Shown here one piece after another: positions 27,910 through 38,220 of a stretch of DNA of 64,000 bases. The notes under the pieces are model-generated. The model saw only the letters and a list, made by a program, of their open reading frames with translations, did not search any database and was not told where the DNA came from. The DNA is from Kaistia geumhonensis (GTDB taxonomy: Bacteria; Pseudomonadota; Alphaproteobacteria; Rhizobiales; Kaistiaceae), in contig NZ_JAUSWJ010000001.1 in NCBI RefSeq assembly GCF_030815145.1, positions 2,976,001 to 3,040,000 on the forward strand, written 5' to 3'. The stretch's first letter is position 1. Each line of letters opens with the position of its first letter. The position numbers and the translations under genes were made by a program.

Positions 27910-30660
27910 CTAGGGCCCGCCGGCGATGGCCGCCAGTTCCGCGGCGCCGGCTCGCCTTTCGGAGGCCGCGACGCCGGCGGGACCCGCGACATGGGCGAAG
28001 CCGATCAGCGCCGCCTTCGTCGCCTCGTCGCACCCTTCCGCACCGAGCCCGGCCACGCCCGATTTCCGCGCCGCTTCGAGAATGGCGTCGCAGGCGCCGG
28101 GAGCGAAGACGAGCGCCTGCAGCACGCCGCCGAGGGCGAGCGGATCCTGCAGCCGCGGATCGTCGCGGATCGCGTCCAGCGTGGCGGTTCCGAAGCTGCC
28201 CATCTCGCCGGCCGACAGCAGCGTGCCGAGGGCGAAGACGAATTCGAAATCCGGCTTCTCCATGCCGGCCGGGCGCGCGACGAGGATGTCGAGCCCGTAG
28301 CGGGTCAGTTCGGCCGGCGTCACATTGTTGCGGACGAAATCGGCGTCGTCATAGTTGACGAGCAGAGCCCAGCGCGCCGAGGCGTCGCCGTAGCGGGCGA
28401 GGCTGTTGAGGCCGCGGACCGCCGTCCTCCGATCTTCCCTGGACCTGACGGACTTGACGGCGGCGTAGATGCGGTCGCGGGCGCGCGCCAGCGTCGTAGG
28501 GTCGAGCGCATCGGCCCCGGCCGGGGATGCGGCCGACGGCGCCGCGGCATCGGCGAGCGGTCCCTTCGCCTCGACCCATGACCTCAGTGCATCGCGGCCG
28601 TCGGGGCCGAACGTGCCGTCGGCGGCCCGCTTCAGGAAACCCTGCTGCACCAGCGCCGCCTCCATCGCGAGGCGGATCTCTTCCGGCATCGCCCGCGTCG
28701 TCTCGACGAGCGGGCCCTCCTCGAGACCGGCCGGCGCCAGGCGGAAACCGTCGAGCACCGCGCCGGCCAGCGCCACCGTACCGGCATCGGCGGCGCGGCC
28801 GCCCGAGAACAGTCCTGCGAAGGCGGCGGCCGAGGAAAAGCCGGGGAACTGGCCGGAAAGGTCGTTGTTGTGCAGCGCGACCCGCTCGGAAACGCCTTCG
28901 CGCAGCGTGATCAGCTTGTCGAAGCCGTCGAAGGTGAAGGCCGAGGCGATCTTCTGCCGCGCCGCGAGCGAGCCCTGCTTCGCCGCCTCCCGCCAGGCGC
29001 GGAGCCGCTCGCGCGGATCCTTCCCGATGCCGAGGCCCTGGTCATAGGCGTCGCCGAGCAGGACCATCGCCTCGACGTTGCCGAGATTGGCGGCGCTGAT
29101 CAGCGCACTGGTGGCCGCCTTGTCGTCCTGCGGATAGACGGTGCCGCGCCGCGCCAGCCTCGCATAGAGGAGATAGGCGCGGGCGTCCTTCGTGGCGATG
29201 CCCCTGTCGATCATGGCGCGGATGGCGTCGTCCGAGGGGCCGCCATCGCGGCGGAAGGGCCGGCCGCTGCGCCCGTCGAGATCGCCATATTGCGTCTCGG
29301 CCACACGCCAGGCGGCATCGCCGTCGCCCGATGCGGCGAGGCGGATCAGGATGGCGCGGCCGGCCGTCTCGTCGCGGAACGCGGGATGAGCGGAGAGGCG
29401 CAATTCGGCGAGGGCGCGGGCGGCGCCGGGCTCGCCGGCATCGGCGGCGTCCTCGAGGCGGCGGAGATAAACGACGGGGCGCGGCAGCGGGGTCGCGTAG
29501 TCCGAGAGAAGCGACACGGCGCGGATCGCATCGTCGATGTCGCCGGAGCCGGCCAGCGTCGCGGCCGCGCGGTTGGGATCCGGGCCGACGAAGCGATTGT
29601 CGGTGAGGAGGGTCGCGAGCAGCGCCGCGGCGCCGGGCGACCGGCCCGCCTTCGGTTGAGAGAGGAGCGCGATCGCCCGCTTGCCATCGGCCGGGCCGCC
29701 TTCGCCTGTGACGAGCATCTCGCCGAGCATGCCTGCGCCCTGGAAGCGCCCGTCCGCGACCGCCCCTTCGAGCAGGCGGCGCGCGGCGGCGGGATCCTGC
29801 CCGGTGCCCCGTCCATAACGGAGCGCGGCGGCGAGCGGCCATTCGAGCGCATCGGGATCGACAGTGCGGATCGCAGTCAGCCGACGGTAGCCCTCGGCAT
29901 AGGTCGTCGCATCGAGGCCGGGCGTCGTCAGGATGAGCGTGGCGAGGAGACTGGTGCCGAGGTCGCGCGCCTCCGCCTCCGAGACGCCGCCCTTCGGCCC
30001 CTGCGGCGGCAGCGTCTCTAGCGCGCGCGCCGTGGCGATGGCGCCGGCCGGGTCGCGGCGGATGAGCGGGCCGCGACGCTGCTCGTCGAGACGGTCGAGA
30101 AGGGCCTGCTGGTGTCCGGCCTTGGCGGCACGGAGCAGGGCGTCCACTGCCTCCTCGCGGGCGATGCCGTGACCCTCGGGCTCGTCATCCCGAACGGGCA
30201 GGCGATGCAGCGCGTAGAGGAGATAGTCGGCCTCGGCGAAGCCCTTCAGCGACAACGCTCGGAGCGCGCCGACCAGTCGGTCGGGAGACGTGCCGGGTTT
30301 GGCCGCCTCGGCCCTCAGCGCCATCAGCCGCAGCCGGTCGTCGTCGGGATGCGCATCGCGGGCGGTCGTGCAGGCCCGGATCAGCGCCTCGATCGGAGCG
30401 GGATCGAAGCCGGCTGAAAGAAGCTCTGGAAACTGGATGGCGGGCGCGATGGCCTTGCGATCGAGCGGGAAGGCCGCGCCGGTCTCGCAGGTGACGACAG
30501 CCGCCGCGATTTCCCGCGACCGCGCATCCGACCCGGCCGAGGTCGTCTCCTGGCGCGGCGCCTGGACGGCGAGCGCATGCAGCGGCAAGACTGCCATAAC
30601 GGCGGCCAGCGGCAGGGCGGCGATGGCGGATGCCGCGATGGCTCGGCGAAGGCGACGCAT
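27910..30660 (-). CDS. Large exported Sel1-like repeat protein with a peptidoglycan-binding-like segment
   Basis: The protein has 916 residues, with a signal peptide (cut near residue 32). Most of it is helical, with Sel1/TPR-like repeats such as ALRYGRGTGQDPAAARRLLEGA and VLLGDAYDQGLGIGKDPRERL. Around residues 690-730 the segment QQGFLKRAADGTFGPDGRDALRSW resembles a peptidoglycan-binding 1 repeat. This suggests a periplasmic scaffold or envelope-regulatory protein; the specific function is unknown. It is convergent with the methyltransferase gene, 3 bp apart. Confidence 0.75.
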   Translation of the reverse strand: MRRLRRAIAASAIAALPLAAVMAVLPLHALAVQAPRQETTSAGSDARSREIAAAVVTCETGAAFPLDRKAIAPAIQFPELLSAGFDPAPIEALIRACTTARDAHPDDDRLRLMALRAEAAKPGTSPDRLVGALRALSLKGFAEADYLLYALHRLPVRDDEPEGHGIAREEAVDALLRAAKAGHQQALLDRLDEQRRGPLIRRDPAGAIATARALETLPPQGPKGGVSEAEARDLGTSLLATLILTTPGLDATTYAEGYRRLTAIRTVDPDALEWPLAAALRYGRGTGQDPAAARRLLEGAVADGRFQGAGMLGEMLVTGEGGPADGKRAIALLSQPKAGRSPGAAALLATLLTDNRFVGPDPNRAAATLAGSGDIDDAIRAVSLLSDYATPLPRPVVYLRRLEDAADAGEPGAARALAELRLSAHPAFRDETAGRAILIRLAASGDGDAAWRVAETQYGDLDGRSGRPFRRDGGPSDDAIRAMIDRGIATKDARAYLLYARLARRGTVYPQDDKAATSALISAANLGNVEAMVLLGDAYDQGLGIGKDPRERLRAWREAAKQGSLAARQKIASAFTFDGFDKLITLREGVSERVALHNNDLSGQFPGFSSAAAFAGLFSGGRAADAGTVALAGAVLDGFRLAPAGLEEGPLVETTRAMPEEIRLAMEAALVQQGFLKRAADGTFGPDGRDALRSWVEAKGPLADAAAPSAASPAGADALDPTTLARARDRIYAAVKSVRSREDRRTAVRGLNSLARYGDASARWALLVNYDDADFVRNNVTPAELTRYGLDILVARPAGMEKPDFEFVFALGTLLSAGEMGSFGTATLDAIRDDPRLQDPLALGGVLQALVFAPGACDAILEAARKSGVAGLGAEGCDEATKAALIGFAHVAGPAGVAASERRAGAAELAAIAGGP

Positions 30661-30736
30661 CGGCTCCTCCTCCCGCGGTCGAAGCCCGCTTGCGCCGGCG
30701 ACTATAGCATGTCGCCGCGCCGGCCTGCGACGCGGT

Positions 30737-31366
30737 TCACCGCGACAGCAGGAAGACGGCCTGCTGGCCGAGAAGGTTCCAGAACCACCACGGGGCGCTC
30801 GTCATCCGCCGGCCGCCGGCATCGAGGACGATCGGTGTCTCGATCTTCGCGCCGACCTCGCCGCAGAGGCCGGTGAAATCGCGCAGCGTGCAGAAATGGA
30901 TGTTGGGCGTGTCGTACCAGCTGTAGGGCAGGTTCTCGGTGACCGGCATGCGGCCCTTGAAGCCGAGCGAGGCGCGCACCGTCCAGTGGCCGAAATTCGG
31001 GAAGGACACGATCGCCTTGCGGCCGATCCGCAGCATCTCGGTCAGGACCTGCTTCGGCCGGACCATGGCCTGGATGGTATCGGAGAGGATCACGTAGTCG
31101 AAGCAGGCGTCGGGATAGTCGACGAGGTCGGTATCGGCATCGCCCTGGATCACCGAAAGGCCGCGGGCGAGACTCTCGTTGACGCCCGCCTGCGACAGCT
31201 CGATCCCGCGTCCTTCGACGCGGCGCTCCTTCTGGAGCAGGGCCAGCAATTCGCCGTCGCCGCAGCCGACATCGAGCACGCGACTGCCCGGCGCGACCAG
31301 ACCGGCGATCACCAGCAGGTCGATGCGCTTCACATCGGCGCGGGAATGAATGTCGATTGGCGTCAT
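30737..31366 (-). CDS. metW: Methionine biosynthesis protein MetW
   Basis: MetW has 209 residues: VLDVGCGDGELL motif I, KERRVEGRGIELS, and the family-specific FPNFGHW and LPYSWYDTPNIHFCTLRDF. It is a methyltransferase-like partner needed with MetX for homoserine O-acylation in many proteobacteria. It starts 1 bp after the metX stop (TGACATG), so coupling is certain. Confidence 0.95.
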   Translation of the reverse strand: MTPIDIHSRADVKRIDLLVIAGLVAPGSRVLDVGCGDGELLALLQKERRVEGRGIELSQAGVNESLARGLSVIQGDADTDLVDYPDACFDYVILSDTIQAMVRPKQVLTEMLRIGRKAIVSFPNFGHWTVRASLGFKGRMPVTENLPYSWYDTPNIHFCTLRDFTGLCGEVGAKIETPIVLDAGGRRMTSAPWWFWNLLGQQAVFLLSR

Positions 31367-31367
31367 G

Positions 31368-32549
31368 TCAGCCCCAGCGCGCCGCGGCGGCGGAGGTCAG
31401 GAAGCCGCGGATGGTGGCGAAGAGGACCGGCTCGTCGAGCAGGAAGGCGTCATGGCCGCGGTCTGTCTCAATCTCGACGAAGCTCACGGAGGCGCCGCTC
31501 GCATTCAGCGCGCGGACGACCGTCTTGCTCTCGATGGTCGGGAACAGCCAGTCGGAGGTGAAGGACGCGACGCAGAACCGCGTGCGCGAGCCTCGGAACG
31601 CATTGGCGAGGCGGCCGCCATAGTCGGCGGCGATGTCGAAATAGTCCATCGCCCGCGTGACATAGAGATAGGAGTTGGCGTCGAAGCGCTCGACGAAGGA
31701 AAGACCCTGGTGGCGCAGATACGATTCGACCTGGAAGTCGGCGTCGAAGCCGAAGGCGACGCGCTCGCGATCCTGCAGCGCGCGGCCGAATTTCCGGTGC
31801 AGGCCCTCGTCCGACATATAGGTGATGTGAGCGGCCATGCGTGCGACCGCGAGCCCCTTGCGCGGGCTGGTGCCCTCGGCGAGGTAGCGGCCGCCGCGCC
31901 AGTCGGGATCGGCCATGATCGCCTGGCGGCCCACCTCGTGGAAAGCGATGTTCTGCGAGGAATGGCGCGGCCCGGTGGCGATCGGCAGCGCGGTGAACAC
32001 GCGCTCGGGATAGGCGACCGACCATTGCAGGACCTGCATGCCGCCCATCGAGCCGCCAGCGACGCAGAAGAGCTGGTCGATGCCCAGCGCGTCCACGAGC
32101 ATCGCCTGCGCCCGCACCATGTCCGGGATGGTGATGAGCGGCAGGTCGAGCCCGAAGGGCTGTCCCGTCGCCGGGTTGGTCGAGGCCGGGCCGGTCGAGC
32201 CCATGCAGCCGCCGACGACATTGGAGCAGACGACGAAGAAGCGGTCGGTGTCGATCGGCTTGCCCGGCCCGACCACCGTTTCCCACCAGCCCGGCTTGCC
32301 GGTCACCGGATTGTCGCTCGCGACATGCTGGTCCCCGGTCAGGGCATGGCAGACGAGGATGGCGTTGGAGCGGTCGGCGTTCAGCGTGCCGTAGGTCTGG
32401 TAGGCGATCTGCAGCGGCGCGATGCTCTGGCCCGAATCGAGCCGCAGGGGCTGATCGAGCCCGAAGCGCATCACATGGCTGGAGGGGGTGTCGGCTTCGC
32501 CGCGCGCGGCGCCGGCGCCGGCGGGAAGACTGTGCCTGGAAGAGGCCAT
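31368..32549 (-). CDS. metX: Homoserine O-acetyl/succinyltransferase MetX
   Basis: MetX is a 393-residue alpha/beta-hydrolase acyltransferase. The nucleophile Ser167 is in GGSMGG, the Asp in TSDWLFPT, and the His in [10 protein letters not shown] near the C-terminus. [13 protein letters not shown] and CNVVGG-type segments are conserved. It acylates homoserine, the first committed step in methionine synthesis. The acyl donor cannot be read off with certainty. Confidence 0.96.
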   Translation of the reverse strand: MASSRHSLPAGAGAARGEADTPSSHVMRFGLDQPLRLDSGQSIAPLQIAYQTYGTLNADRSNAILVCHALTGDQHVASDNPVTGKPGWWETVVGPGKPIDTDRFFVVCSNVVGGCMGSTGPASTNPATGQPFGLDLPLITIPDMVRAQAMLVDALGIDQLFCVAGGSMGGMQVLQWSVAYPERVFTALPIATGPRHSSQNIAFHEVGRQAIMADPDWRGGRYLAEGTSPRKGLAVARMAAHITYMSDEGLHRKFGRALQDRERVAFGFDADFQVESYLRHQGLSFVERFDANSYLYVTRAMDYFDIAADYGGRLANAFRGSRTRFCVASFTSDWLFPTIESKTVVRALNASGASVSFVEIETDRGHDAFLLDEPVLFATIRGFLTSAAAARWG

Positions 32550-32582
32550 GGTTCGGTTCGCGACCGCAAGGTAAGAGGCGCC

Positions 32583-32612
32583 TAGCTAGGGTCCGGGCTC
32601 GGGCGCTGTCAA
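32583..32612 (-). promoter_or_regulatory. Predicted sigma-70-type promoter of metX
   Basis: Read on the minus strand, TTGACA (32607-32612) is followed by an 18-bp spacer and TAGCTA (32583-32588). The start codon is about 35 bp further on, leaving no room for a SAM riboswitch in the transcript. Confidence 0.5.
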
Positions 32613-32691
32613 TGTTTTCTTTGCTTTCGTTCAGACGCTTGCCTATGAATCGGCCCCCGTCCGCGGCTGTCCTCGCGCCGCATTCCCGCGC

Positions 32692-33576
32692 ATGAAGAAT
32701 CCCTCTCCGATGGCCGGTACAGACACGACTAGCGTAACCGAAAAGGACGCCGCGGATCTCGCCGCGATCCGCGCCACGATCGACCGGCTCGATGCCGAGA
32801 TGCATCAGAGGCTGATCGAGCGCGGCACGGCGATCGGCACCCTCATCAAGGTCAAGGGGACCAGCCGCCCCGGTGCCGCCTTCCGGCCCGGGCGCGAGGC
32901 CGACATGATGCGCCGCCTGGTCGGCCGCCATGCCGGGGCACTGCCGCTGTGGACCGCCGAACATATCTGGCGCGAGATCATCACCACCTTCACGCGCATG
33001 CAGGCGCCGTTCGACGTCGCCTATGACGCCGGCGGCGATGCCGATGCCATGCGCGACGTCGCCCGATTCCTGTTCGGCTTCACGGTCGCGCTGCACCGCC
33101 AGCAGGGCGCGCTCGACACGGTCAATCATATCCGCGAGAGCGGCACCGATCTCGGCGTGGTCGCGCTCGGCCAGCCGCCGGAGGCCGGCGCCTGGTGGCG
33201 GGCGCTCGGGCGCCCCTCGGGGCCACGCATCATCGCCCTTTCGCCCTTCATCGTCGTCGCCGGGCGGCCGGCCGAGACGCCCGCGCTCGTGCTCGCCCCC
33301 GAACTCGCCGATCCGACGCCGCCCGATCTTCATGTCTTCGCCGTCACGGCGATCGGCGGCGAGACGGAACGTGCCATCCGCGGCGCCGGCGGAACGGTAC
33401 TCGCAGCGGCGGGACGGGAACTGCTGATCGCGCTGCCGGTCGAGACGGCGGTGGCGAGTCTCGCCGCGCATGCCGGCTTCGAGGATGTCGCCCGCGTCGG
33501 CGCGCTGTCGCGGGGTATCGTCGTCGGCGGGGCCGATGCCGATCCCGTGCTGTACCGGGCCGTGAACGGAGACTGA
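32692..33576 (+). CDS. Chorismate mutase (AroQ-type N-terminus with long C-terminal extension)
   Basis: The protein has 294 residues. Residues 22-100 form the helical AroQ mutase domain ([21 protein letters not shown] and [13 protein letters not shown]). It converts chorismate to prephenate. The C-terminal 190 residues are a distinct domain known in rhizobial chorismate mutases; its role is not established. An in-frame ATG at 32710 is an alternative start. The gene is first in an operon with hisC and tyrC (4-bp gap). Confidence 0.85.
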   Translation: MKNPSPMAGTDTTSVTEKDAADLAAIRATIDRLDAEMHQRLIERGTAIGTLIKVKGTSRPGAAFRPGREADMMRRLVGRHAGALPLWTAEHIWREIITTFTRMQAPFDVAYDAGGDADAMRDVARFLFGFTVALHRQQGALDTVNHIRESGTDLGVVALGQPPEAGAWWRALGRPSGPRIIALSPFIVVAGRPAETPALVLAPELADPTPPDLHVFAVTAIGGETERAIRGAGGTVLAAAGRELLIALPVETAVASLAAHAGFEDVARVGALSRGIVVGGADADPVLYRAVNGD

Positions 33577-33580
33577 CCGG

Positions 33581-34726
33581 ATGACCAAGCGCGATCCCGA
33601 CATCCGCAAGCCGGGCGATCGCCCCGAGCCGCGTCCGGGCATTCTCGACATCGCCGCCTATGATCCGGGCCGCACGACGGCAACCGGCGGGGCGAAGCTC
33701 TACAAGCTCGCCGCCAACGAGACGCCGCTGGGGCCGAGCCCGGCAGCCGCCGCCGCCTTCCTCGCCTGCCGCGACGGGCTCGAGATCTATCCCGACGCCT
33801 CGGCGCCGGAACTGCGCGATGCGATCGGTGCCGCGCACGGCATCTTGCCGTCGCGCATCGTCTGCGGCAACGGCTCCGACGAGCTGCTGGCCATGGTTGC
33901 GCGCGCCTATCTCGGACCGGGCGACGAGGCGATCCACACGGAATACGGCTTTCTCATCTATCCGATCGCCATTCGCGCGGCTGGGGCGACACCGGTCGCC
34001 GCGCCGGAGAAGAACTACACGACCTATGTCGACGGCATCCTCGACTGCCTGACGCCCCGCACCCGGGCCGTCTTCCTCGCCAATCCCAACAACCCGACCG
34101 GCACCTATGTGCCGTTCAGCGAGATCCGCCGCCTGCATGCCGCGCTGCCGCCGCATGTGCTGCTCGTCCTCGACGCGGCCTATGCCGAATATGTCCGGCG
34201 CAACGACTACGAGAGCGGCATCGAGCTGGTCGGCCAGTCGCAGAACGTGGTGATGACGCGGACCTTCTCGAAGATCCACGGCCTCGCTTCGCTGCGTATC
34301 GGCTGGCTCTATGGTCCGGAGGCGATCGTCGACGCGCTGAACCGTGTCCGTGGGCCGTTCAACATTTCGGTCCCGGCCATCAAGGCGGGCGTCGCGGCGC
34401 TCGGCGACCGCGCCCATGTCGAGGCGTCCGTCGCGCATAACGACGAATGGATGCTGCGCGTCAGCCATGCCCTGGAGACGCTCGGCCTCGAGGTGACGCC
34501 GAGCGTCACGAATTTCGTGCTGATCCACTTCCCGACGACACCGGGGCACACGGCTGCCGAGGCGGAGCTCTTCCTGCTCGAGCGCGGCGTCGTGCTGCGC
34601 GGCGTGGCGGGCTACGGCCTTCGAAACGCGCTCCGGATGACCATCGGCTCGGCCGAGGCCAACGAGGCGGCGATCGCGGGGCTGAAGGCATTCATGAGCG
34701 GCGGCAACCACGGCGGGCGCATATGA
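33581..34726 (+). CDS. hisC: Histidinol-phosphate/aromatic aminotransferase
   Basis: The protein has 381 residues and is a fold-type I PLP aminotransferase. NETPLGPSP, the substrate-loop [18 protein letters not shown] and the PLP lysine in [17 protein letters not shown] are typical HisC features. Given the flanking chorismate mutase and prephenate dehydrogenase, it may also transaminate prephenate or hydroxyphenylpyruvate. Its stop overlaps the tyrC start (ATGA). Confidence 0.93.
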   Translation: MTKRDPDIRKPGDRPEPRPGILDIAAYDPGRTTATGGAKLYKLAANETPLGPSPAAAAAFLACRDGLEIYPDASAPELRDAIGAAHGILPSRIVCGNGSDELLAMVARAYLGPGDEAIHTEYGFLIYPIAIRAAGATPVAAPEKNYTTYVDGILDCLTPRTRAVFLANPNNPTGTYVPFSEIRRLHAALPPHVLLVLDAAYAEYVRRNDYESGIELVGQSQNVVMTRTFSKIHGLASLRIGWLYGPEAIVDALNRVRGPFNISVPAIKAGVAALGDRAHVEASVAHNDEWMLRVSHALETLGLEVTPSVTNFVLIHFPTTPGHTAAEAELFLLERGVVLRGVAGYGLRNALRMTIGSAEANEAAIAGLKAFMSGGNHGGRI

Positions 34727-35649
34727 CCGACATCATCTTCCCGCGCCTCGCGCTGATCGGCATCGGCCTCATCGGCGCCTCGATCGCGCTGGCGAGCCGC
34801 AAGGCCGGCACCGTCGGCTCGATCGCCATTTCCACCCGCAGCCCGGCGACGCTGAAGCGCGCCGAGGAACTCGGCCTCGGCGACGCTTATTTCGCCGATC
34901 CGGCCGAGGCGGTGCGCGACGCCGATTGCGTCATCGTCTGCGTTCCCGTCGGCGCCTGCGGCGCCGTCGCCGAGGCGATCGGCCCGCATCTGAAGCCGGG
35001 CTGCGTCGTTTCCGATGTCGGGTCCGTGAAGGCAGCCGTCGTCCGCGCTATGGCGCCGCATCTTCCCGCGCATGTGAACTTCGTGCCGGGTCATCCGATC
35101 GCCGGCACCGAGCATTCCGGCCCGGATGCCGGCTTCGCCGAGCTCTATCAGAACCGCTGGTGCGTGCTGACGCCGGCGCCGGGCGTCGATCCGGCGGCCG
35201 TCGACCGGCTCGCGCGGTTGTGGCGCGCGATGGGCGCCAATGTCGAGATGATGTCGGCGGAGCACCATGACCTGGTCCTCGCGATCACCAGCCATCTGCC
35301 GCATCTCATCGCCTACAACATCGTCGGCACGGCCTCGGATCTCGAATCGGGCATCCGGTCCGAGGTTCTGAAATTCTCGGCCTCCGGATTCCGCGATTTC
35401 ACCCGCATCGCCGCCTCGGACCCGACCATGTGGCGCGACATCTTCCTCGCCAACAAGGAAGCGGTGCTGGAGATGCTCGGCCGCTTCAACGAGGATCTGT
35501 CGACGCTCACCCGCGCAATCCGCAACGGCGACGGCGACACGCTCTTCGATCTCTTCACGCGGACCCGGGCGATCCGCCGCTCGATCGTCGCGATCGGCCA
35601 GGACACGGCAGAGCCGGATTTCGGCCGTCGCGACCACGGCCGGTCCTGA
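34723..35649 (+). CDS. tyrC: Prephenate/arogenate dehydrogenase (TyrA/TyrC)
   Basis: The protein has 308 residues. The Rossmann fold starts with [13 protein letters not shown]. The family motifs [21 protein letters not shown] (residues 119-131) and the His-rich [16 protein letters not shown] are present. It oxidatively decarboxylates prephenate or arogenate for tyrosine synthesis. The ATG overlaps the hisC stop by 4 bp. Confidence 0.94.
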   Translation: MTDIIFPRLALIGIGLIGASIALASRKAGTVGSIAISTRSPATLKRAEELGLGDAYFADPAEAVRDADCVIVCVPVGACGAVAEAIGPHLKPGCVVSDVGSVKAAVVRAMAPHLPAHVNFVPGHPIAGTEHSGPDAGFAELYQNRWCVLTPAPGVDPAAVDRLARLWRAMGANVEMMSAEHHDLVLAITSHLPHLIAYNIVGTASDLESGIRSEVLKFSASGFRDFTRIAASDPTMWRDIFLANKEAVLEMLGRFNEDLSTLTRAIRNGDGDTLFDLFTRTRAIRRSIVAIGQDTAEPDFGRRDHGRS

Positions 35650-35663
35650 GCCTGCGCACGCCC

Positions 35664-35701
35664 AAAAAAGAGCGGGCCGGCAGGATGTCCCGCCGGCCCG
35701 C
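35664..35701 (-). terminator. Intrinsic terminator of the tail-fibre-like gene
   Basis: A perfect 10-bp stem (GCGGGCCGGC / GCCGGCCCGC) with a 10-nt loop is followed, on the minus strand, by TCTTTTTT. It lies just after the stop of the minus-strand gene. Plus-strand readthrough from tyrC may also be stopped by the hairpin. Confidence 0.88.
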
Positions 35702-35736
35702 GCGTCCGTGGCGCTCATGGGGCGCCTCCCTGCGCG

Positions 35737-38211
35737 TCAGCTCGTCAGCAGCACGAGATTGGCGTTCGAGAGACGCGTGTTGCGGTGGTGGACGAGATTG
35801 ATGCTCCCCGCCCAGGTCTCGCCGGTGAACGACCGTCCGATGCGCAGGAACGCCGCCGCCGGGCAGTTGCCGGCGGTATCGGTGACTGCCGCGCCGCCAT
35901 TCAACGATGCCGCGAAGTCGTTCTGGTCATAGGCCGTGGCGATCCTGATCGCCGTCGAGGCGGCGACCGCTCCGAGATCCAGGGCGGCGACATCCGTATT
36001 GTTCACAGTGTAGCGCACCCAGATGTGGCCGTCCGTTTCCCAGACGATCCGGCGCCTGTTGGACTCGGCGCTGATATCCTCCTGGTAGAGAACCTGGTGG
36101 GCGCCGCTCGGAAGCGTTCCGGCCGTGACCGCCTCGATATAGACGGTGTGAGCGATGCCCGAATAGGTCGGGAACGGAGCCTCTTCGCGCGCCGAGATAT
36201 TGTCGACATCGCTGACACCGGAACGGGCCGCGTTGGCGTCGCCGGCTGCGAAGAAGAGTGCCGTTGCGCGGCTCGGAATGTGCTGAACGGAACCGACGAC
36301 CGGCACAGCCGTGTTGAAGTACAGATTGTTGCCGGCCGAGTTGCCCCACCGGCAGTCTGCCATGTTTCCGCTGACCGAGTAGGAATCGAACTTGGCGACA
36401 TAGGCCTTGCCGATCTCGGCGGGGACGCCGTAGTAGGCATACTGGGTCTGGCCTGCGGAGGGCCGGGTGACCCGCATTTTGCCGGAGACGGCCGCGATCG
36501 AGACGGTGGCTTGCGCCGTCCAGCCGGACGTGTCGGTGTCGAAGGTGCCGTTCACGATCAGTTCGGGGCCGATGATCGCCGGTGTCGAGACGCGGGTGAT
36601 GCCCGACTTCGTGATGCCGGCGGCCGTGTTGAACGACGTTTCGTCGGCATAGGTCGTCGATCCGAGGATGTAGGTCCCGGACTGGTAATTGGCGACGAGC
36701 GACGTGAAGTCGAGCAGTTCCGGGGACGTCGCCGTCGCCCGCAAGCCGGCGATCGTTGCCGTCTCGACGACCATCAGTGCCTTGCCGGCCTCCGCGGACG
36801 TCTCGACAAAGGTCGATCCCGTCGCGCCGGCGATCGGGATCCCGTCGGCGAACCACTGATAGGTCAGCGTCGGCGACTGGAACCAGGTGCCGGGGATCAC
36901 GGTCAGCGTGCGGCCGAGGCCGCGGACGCCGCCGATGCCGGGAAGGTCCTTGTTGATCGCCGGCACCTTCGGCATGTTCCGCGTCAGGTCGTTCAGCGCG
37001 AGCACCTGATAGCCGAGCGGCGTCAGATGCAGCCCGTCGAGGAACAGCCCGCTGTCCACCATGGACTGGTACGAGGTCGAATCCTCGTAGCGGAAATGGC
37101 TGACCATCGGATCGGTCAGTGAATAGCGCGCCATGGCCGCGTCATAGGCCGCCATCTTGACGTCCTGCGGGAAGGAGATCGGCACGCCGCAGCGGACCTC
37201 GCAGGCGAGGTTGGCCAGCGGGAAGCCGCAGAGCTTCTCCCAGCCATATTTGAAGCGTTCCCAGATGATGCGGAACTGCGCGACATAGTTGACGGCGCTC
37301 GAGTCCGTCATGTTGCGGGCGTTCTCGCCCTCGTGGATGGCGAAGATCGCCATCGGCACCAGGCCGCGGTCGAGCTGGATCTGCACGCAGGCCGTGATCA
37401 TGTTGCGCAGCTGTGCATCGGCCATGTTGGCGATGTAGGCGGCCATTCCCTCGATCGTCTGTCCGCCCTCGGCGAACATCGATGTCAGGCAATAGCCGAC
37501 CGCAACGTCCCGGTCCTCGAGCTGCATCCAGGATTGCAGCGCCGGCGCCGTGAGCGTCGATCCGGTGGCGCGCCACCGGGCGCCGAGCGCGTAGGTGCGC
37601 GCCGGATCGGCGGGCAGATCGAGCGTGCCCCGTGTGATGCCGTAGGCGCCTGTATTGGTATTGATGACGGGCGACTGTGCGATCTGCGTATAGGGCGACG
37701 CTTCCATGCGGATCTGGGGACGGAGCGTTCCCGAGCCGGACGGAAAGGTGCCGTAGGCGAAGTGCAGCCGGAGACGATGACGGTGGTCGAGACCGTCGGC
37801 GCCGCCGCCCGTGGCGAAGAGGCGGGCGCCGTCGCCCGGGTCGCCCGTTTCCTGGTAGCCGAAGCCGGCATCGAGCGGACCCGGCGCCGGATCCTTCTGG
37901 CCGGGGAGGAGCAACGGATCGAACTGGCTCGGCCGCGTGCCGTCATTCGAGGGCTGACCGTAGGAGGCGTTGTAGCCGGCCGCGCTCTCTGCGCCACGCG
38001 GGAAGACCGAGGTCGCGTAGATCGGGACGAACTGGTTCATCGCATAGGGCCAGCCATAGTCCCAGCCGTAGCCGTCCTTCATCTGCTGGCTGTTGCCCAT
38101 GGCGATCTCGGCGACGAGACGGGTCGCCGCCATGGCACGGAACTGCATGGACCGGGACGGCCGTCTGGCCGCCCCGGACAATGCCGCTCGCCTCTGGTTG
38201 AGCGAAGACAT
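35737..38211 (-). CDS. Phage tail-fibre/adhesin-like protein with SGNH-hydrolase-like domain and LamG-like C-terminus
   Basis: The protein has 824 residues. Residues 30-400 match the SGNH layout with variants: Gly-Asn-Ser (39-41) at block I where Gly-Asp-Ser is usual, GENA (295-298) at block III, and DGLH (392-395) at block V. Then comes an Ig-like region (about 420-510) and a carbohydrate-binding-like domain (PELIVNGTFDTDTSGW near 545). The C-terminus resembles LamG/concanavalin (RIATAYDQNDFAASLNGG and SNANLVLLTS end). This domain order is typical of phage tail fibres and deacetylase spikes. No signal peptide is seen. It could also be a surface adhesin. Confidence 0.65.
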   Translation of the reverse strand: MSSLNQRRAALSGAARRPSRSMQFRAMAATRLVAEIAMGNSQQMKDGYGWDYGWPYAMNQFVPIYATSVFPRGAESAAGYNASYGQPSNDGTRPSQFDPLLLPGQKDPAPGPLDAGFGYQETGDPGDGARLFATGGGADGLDHRHRLRLHFAYGTFPSGSGTLRPQIRMEASPYTQIAQSPVINTNTGAYGITRGTLDLPADPARTYALGARWRATGSTLTAPALQSWMQLEDRDVAVGYCLTSMFAEGGQTIEGMAAYIANMADAQLRNMITACVQIQLDRGLVPMAIFAIHEGENARNMTDSSAVNYVAQFRIIWERFKYGWEKLCGFPLANLACEVRCGVPISFPQDVKMAAYDAAMARYSLTDPMVSHFRYEDSTSYQSMVDSGLFLDGLHLTPLGYQVLALNDLTRNMPKVPAINKDLPGIGGVRGLGRTLTVIPGTWFQSPTLTYQWFADGIPIAGATGSTFVETSAEAGKALMVVETATIAGLRATATSPELLDFTSLVANYQSGTYILGSTTYADETSFNTAAGITKSGITRVSTPAIIGPELIVNGTFDTDTSGWTAQATVSIAAVSGKMRVTRPSAGQTQYAYYGVPAEIGKAYVAKFDSYSVSGNMADCRWGNSAGNNLYFNTAVPVVGSVQHIPSRATALFFAAGDANAARSGVSDVDNISAREEAPFPTYSGIAHTVYIEAVTAGTLPSGAHQVLYQEDISAESNRRRIVWETDGHIWVRYTVNNTDVAALDLGAVAASTAIRIATAYDQNDFAASLNGGAAVTDTAGNCPAAAFLRIGRSFTGETWAGSINLVHHRNTRLSNANLVLLTS

Positions 38212-38220
38212 GGATCCCTC

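Noticed and set aside
32550-32691. SAM riboswitch upstream of metX
   Set aside because: The predicted promoter leaves about 30 nt of leader, and the SAM-II/SAM-V consensus elements are not visible.
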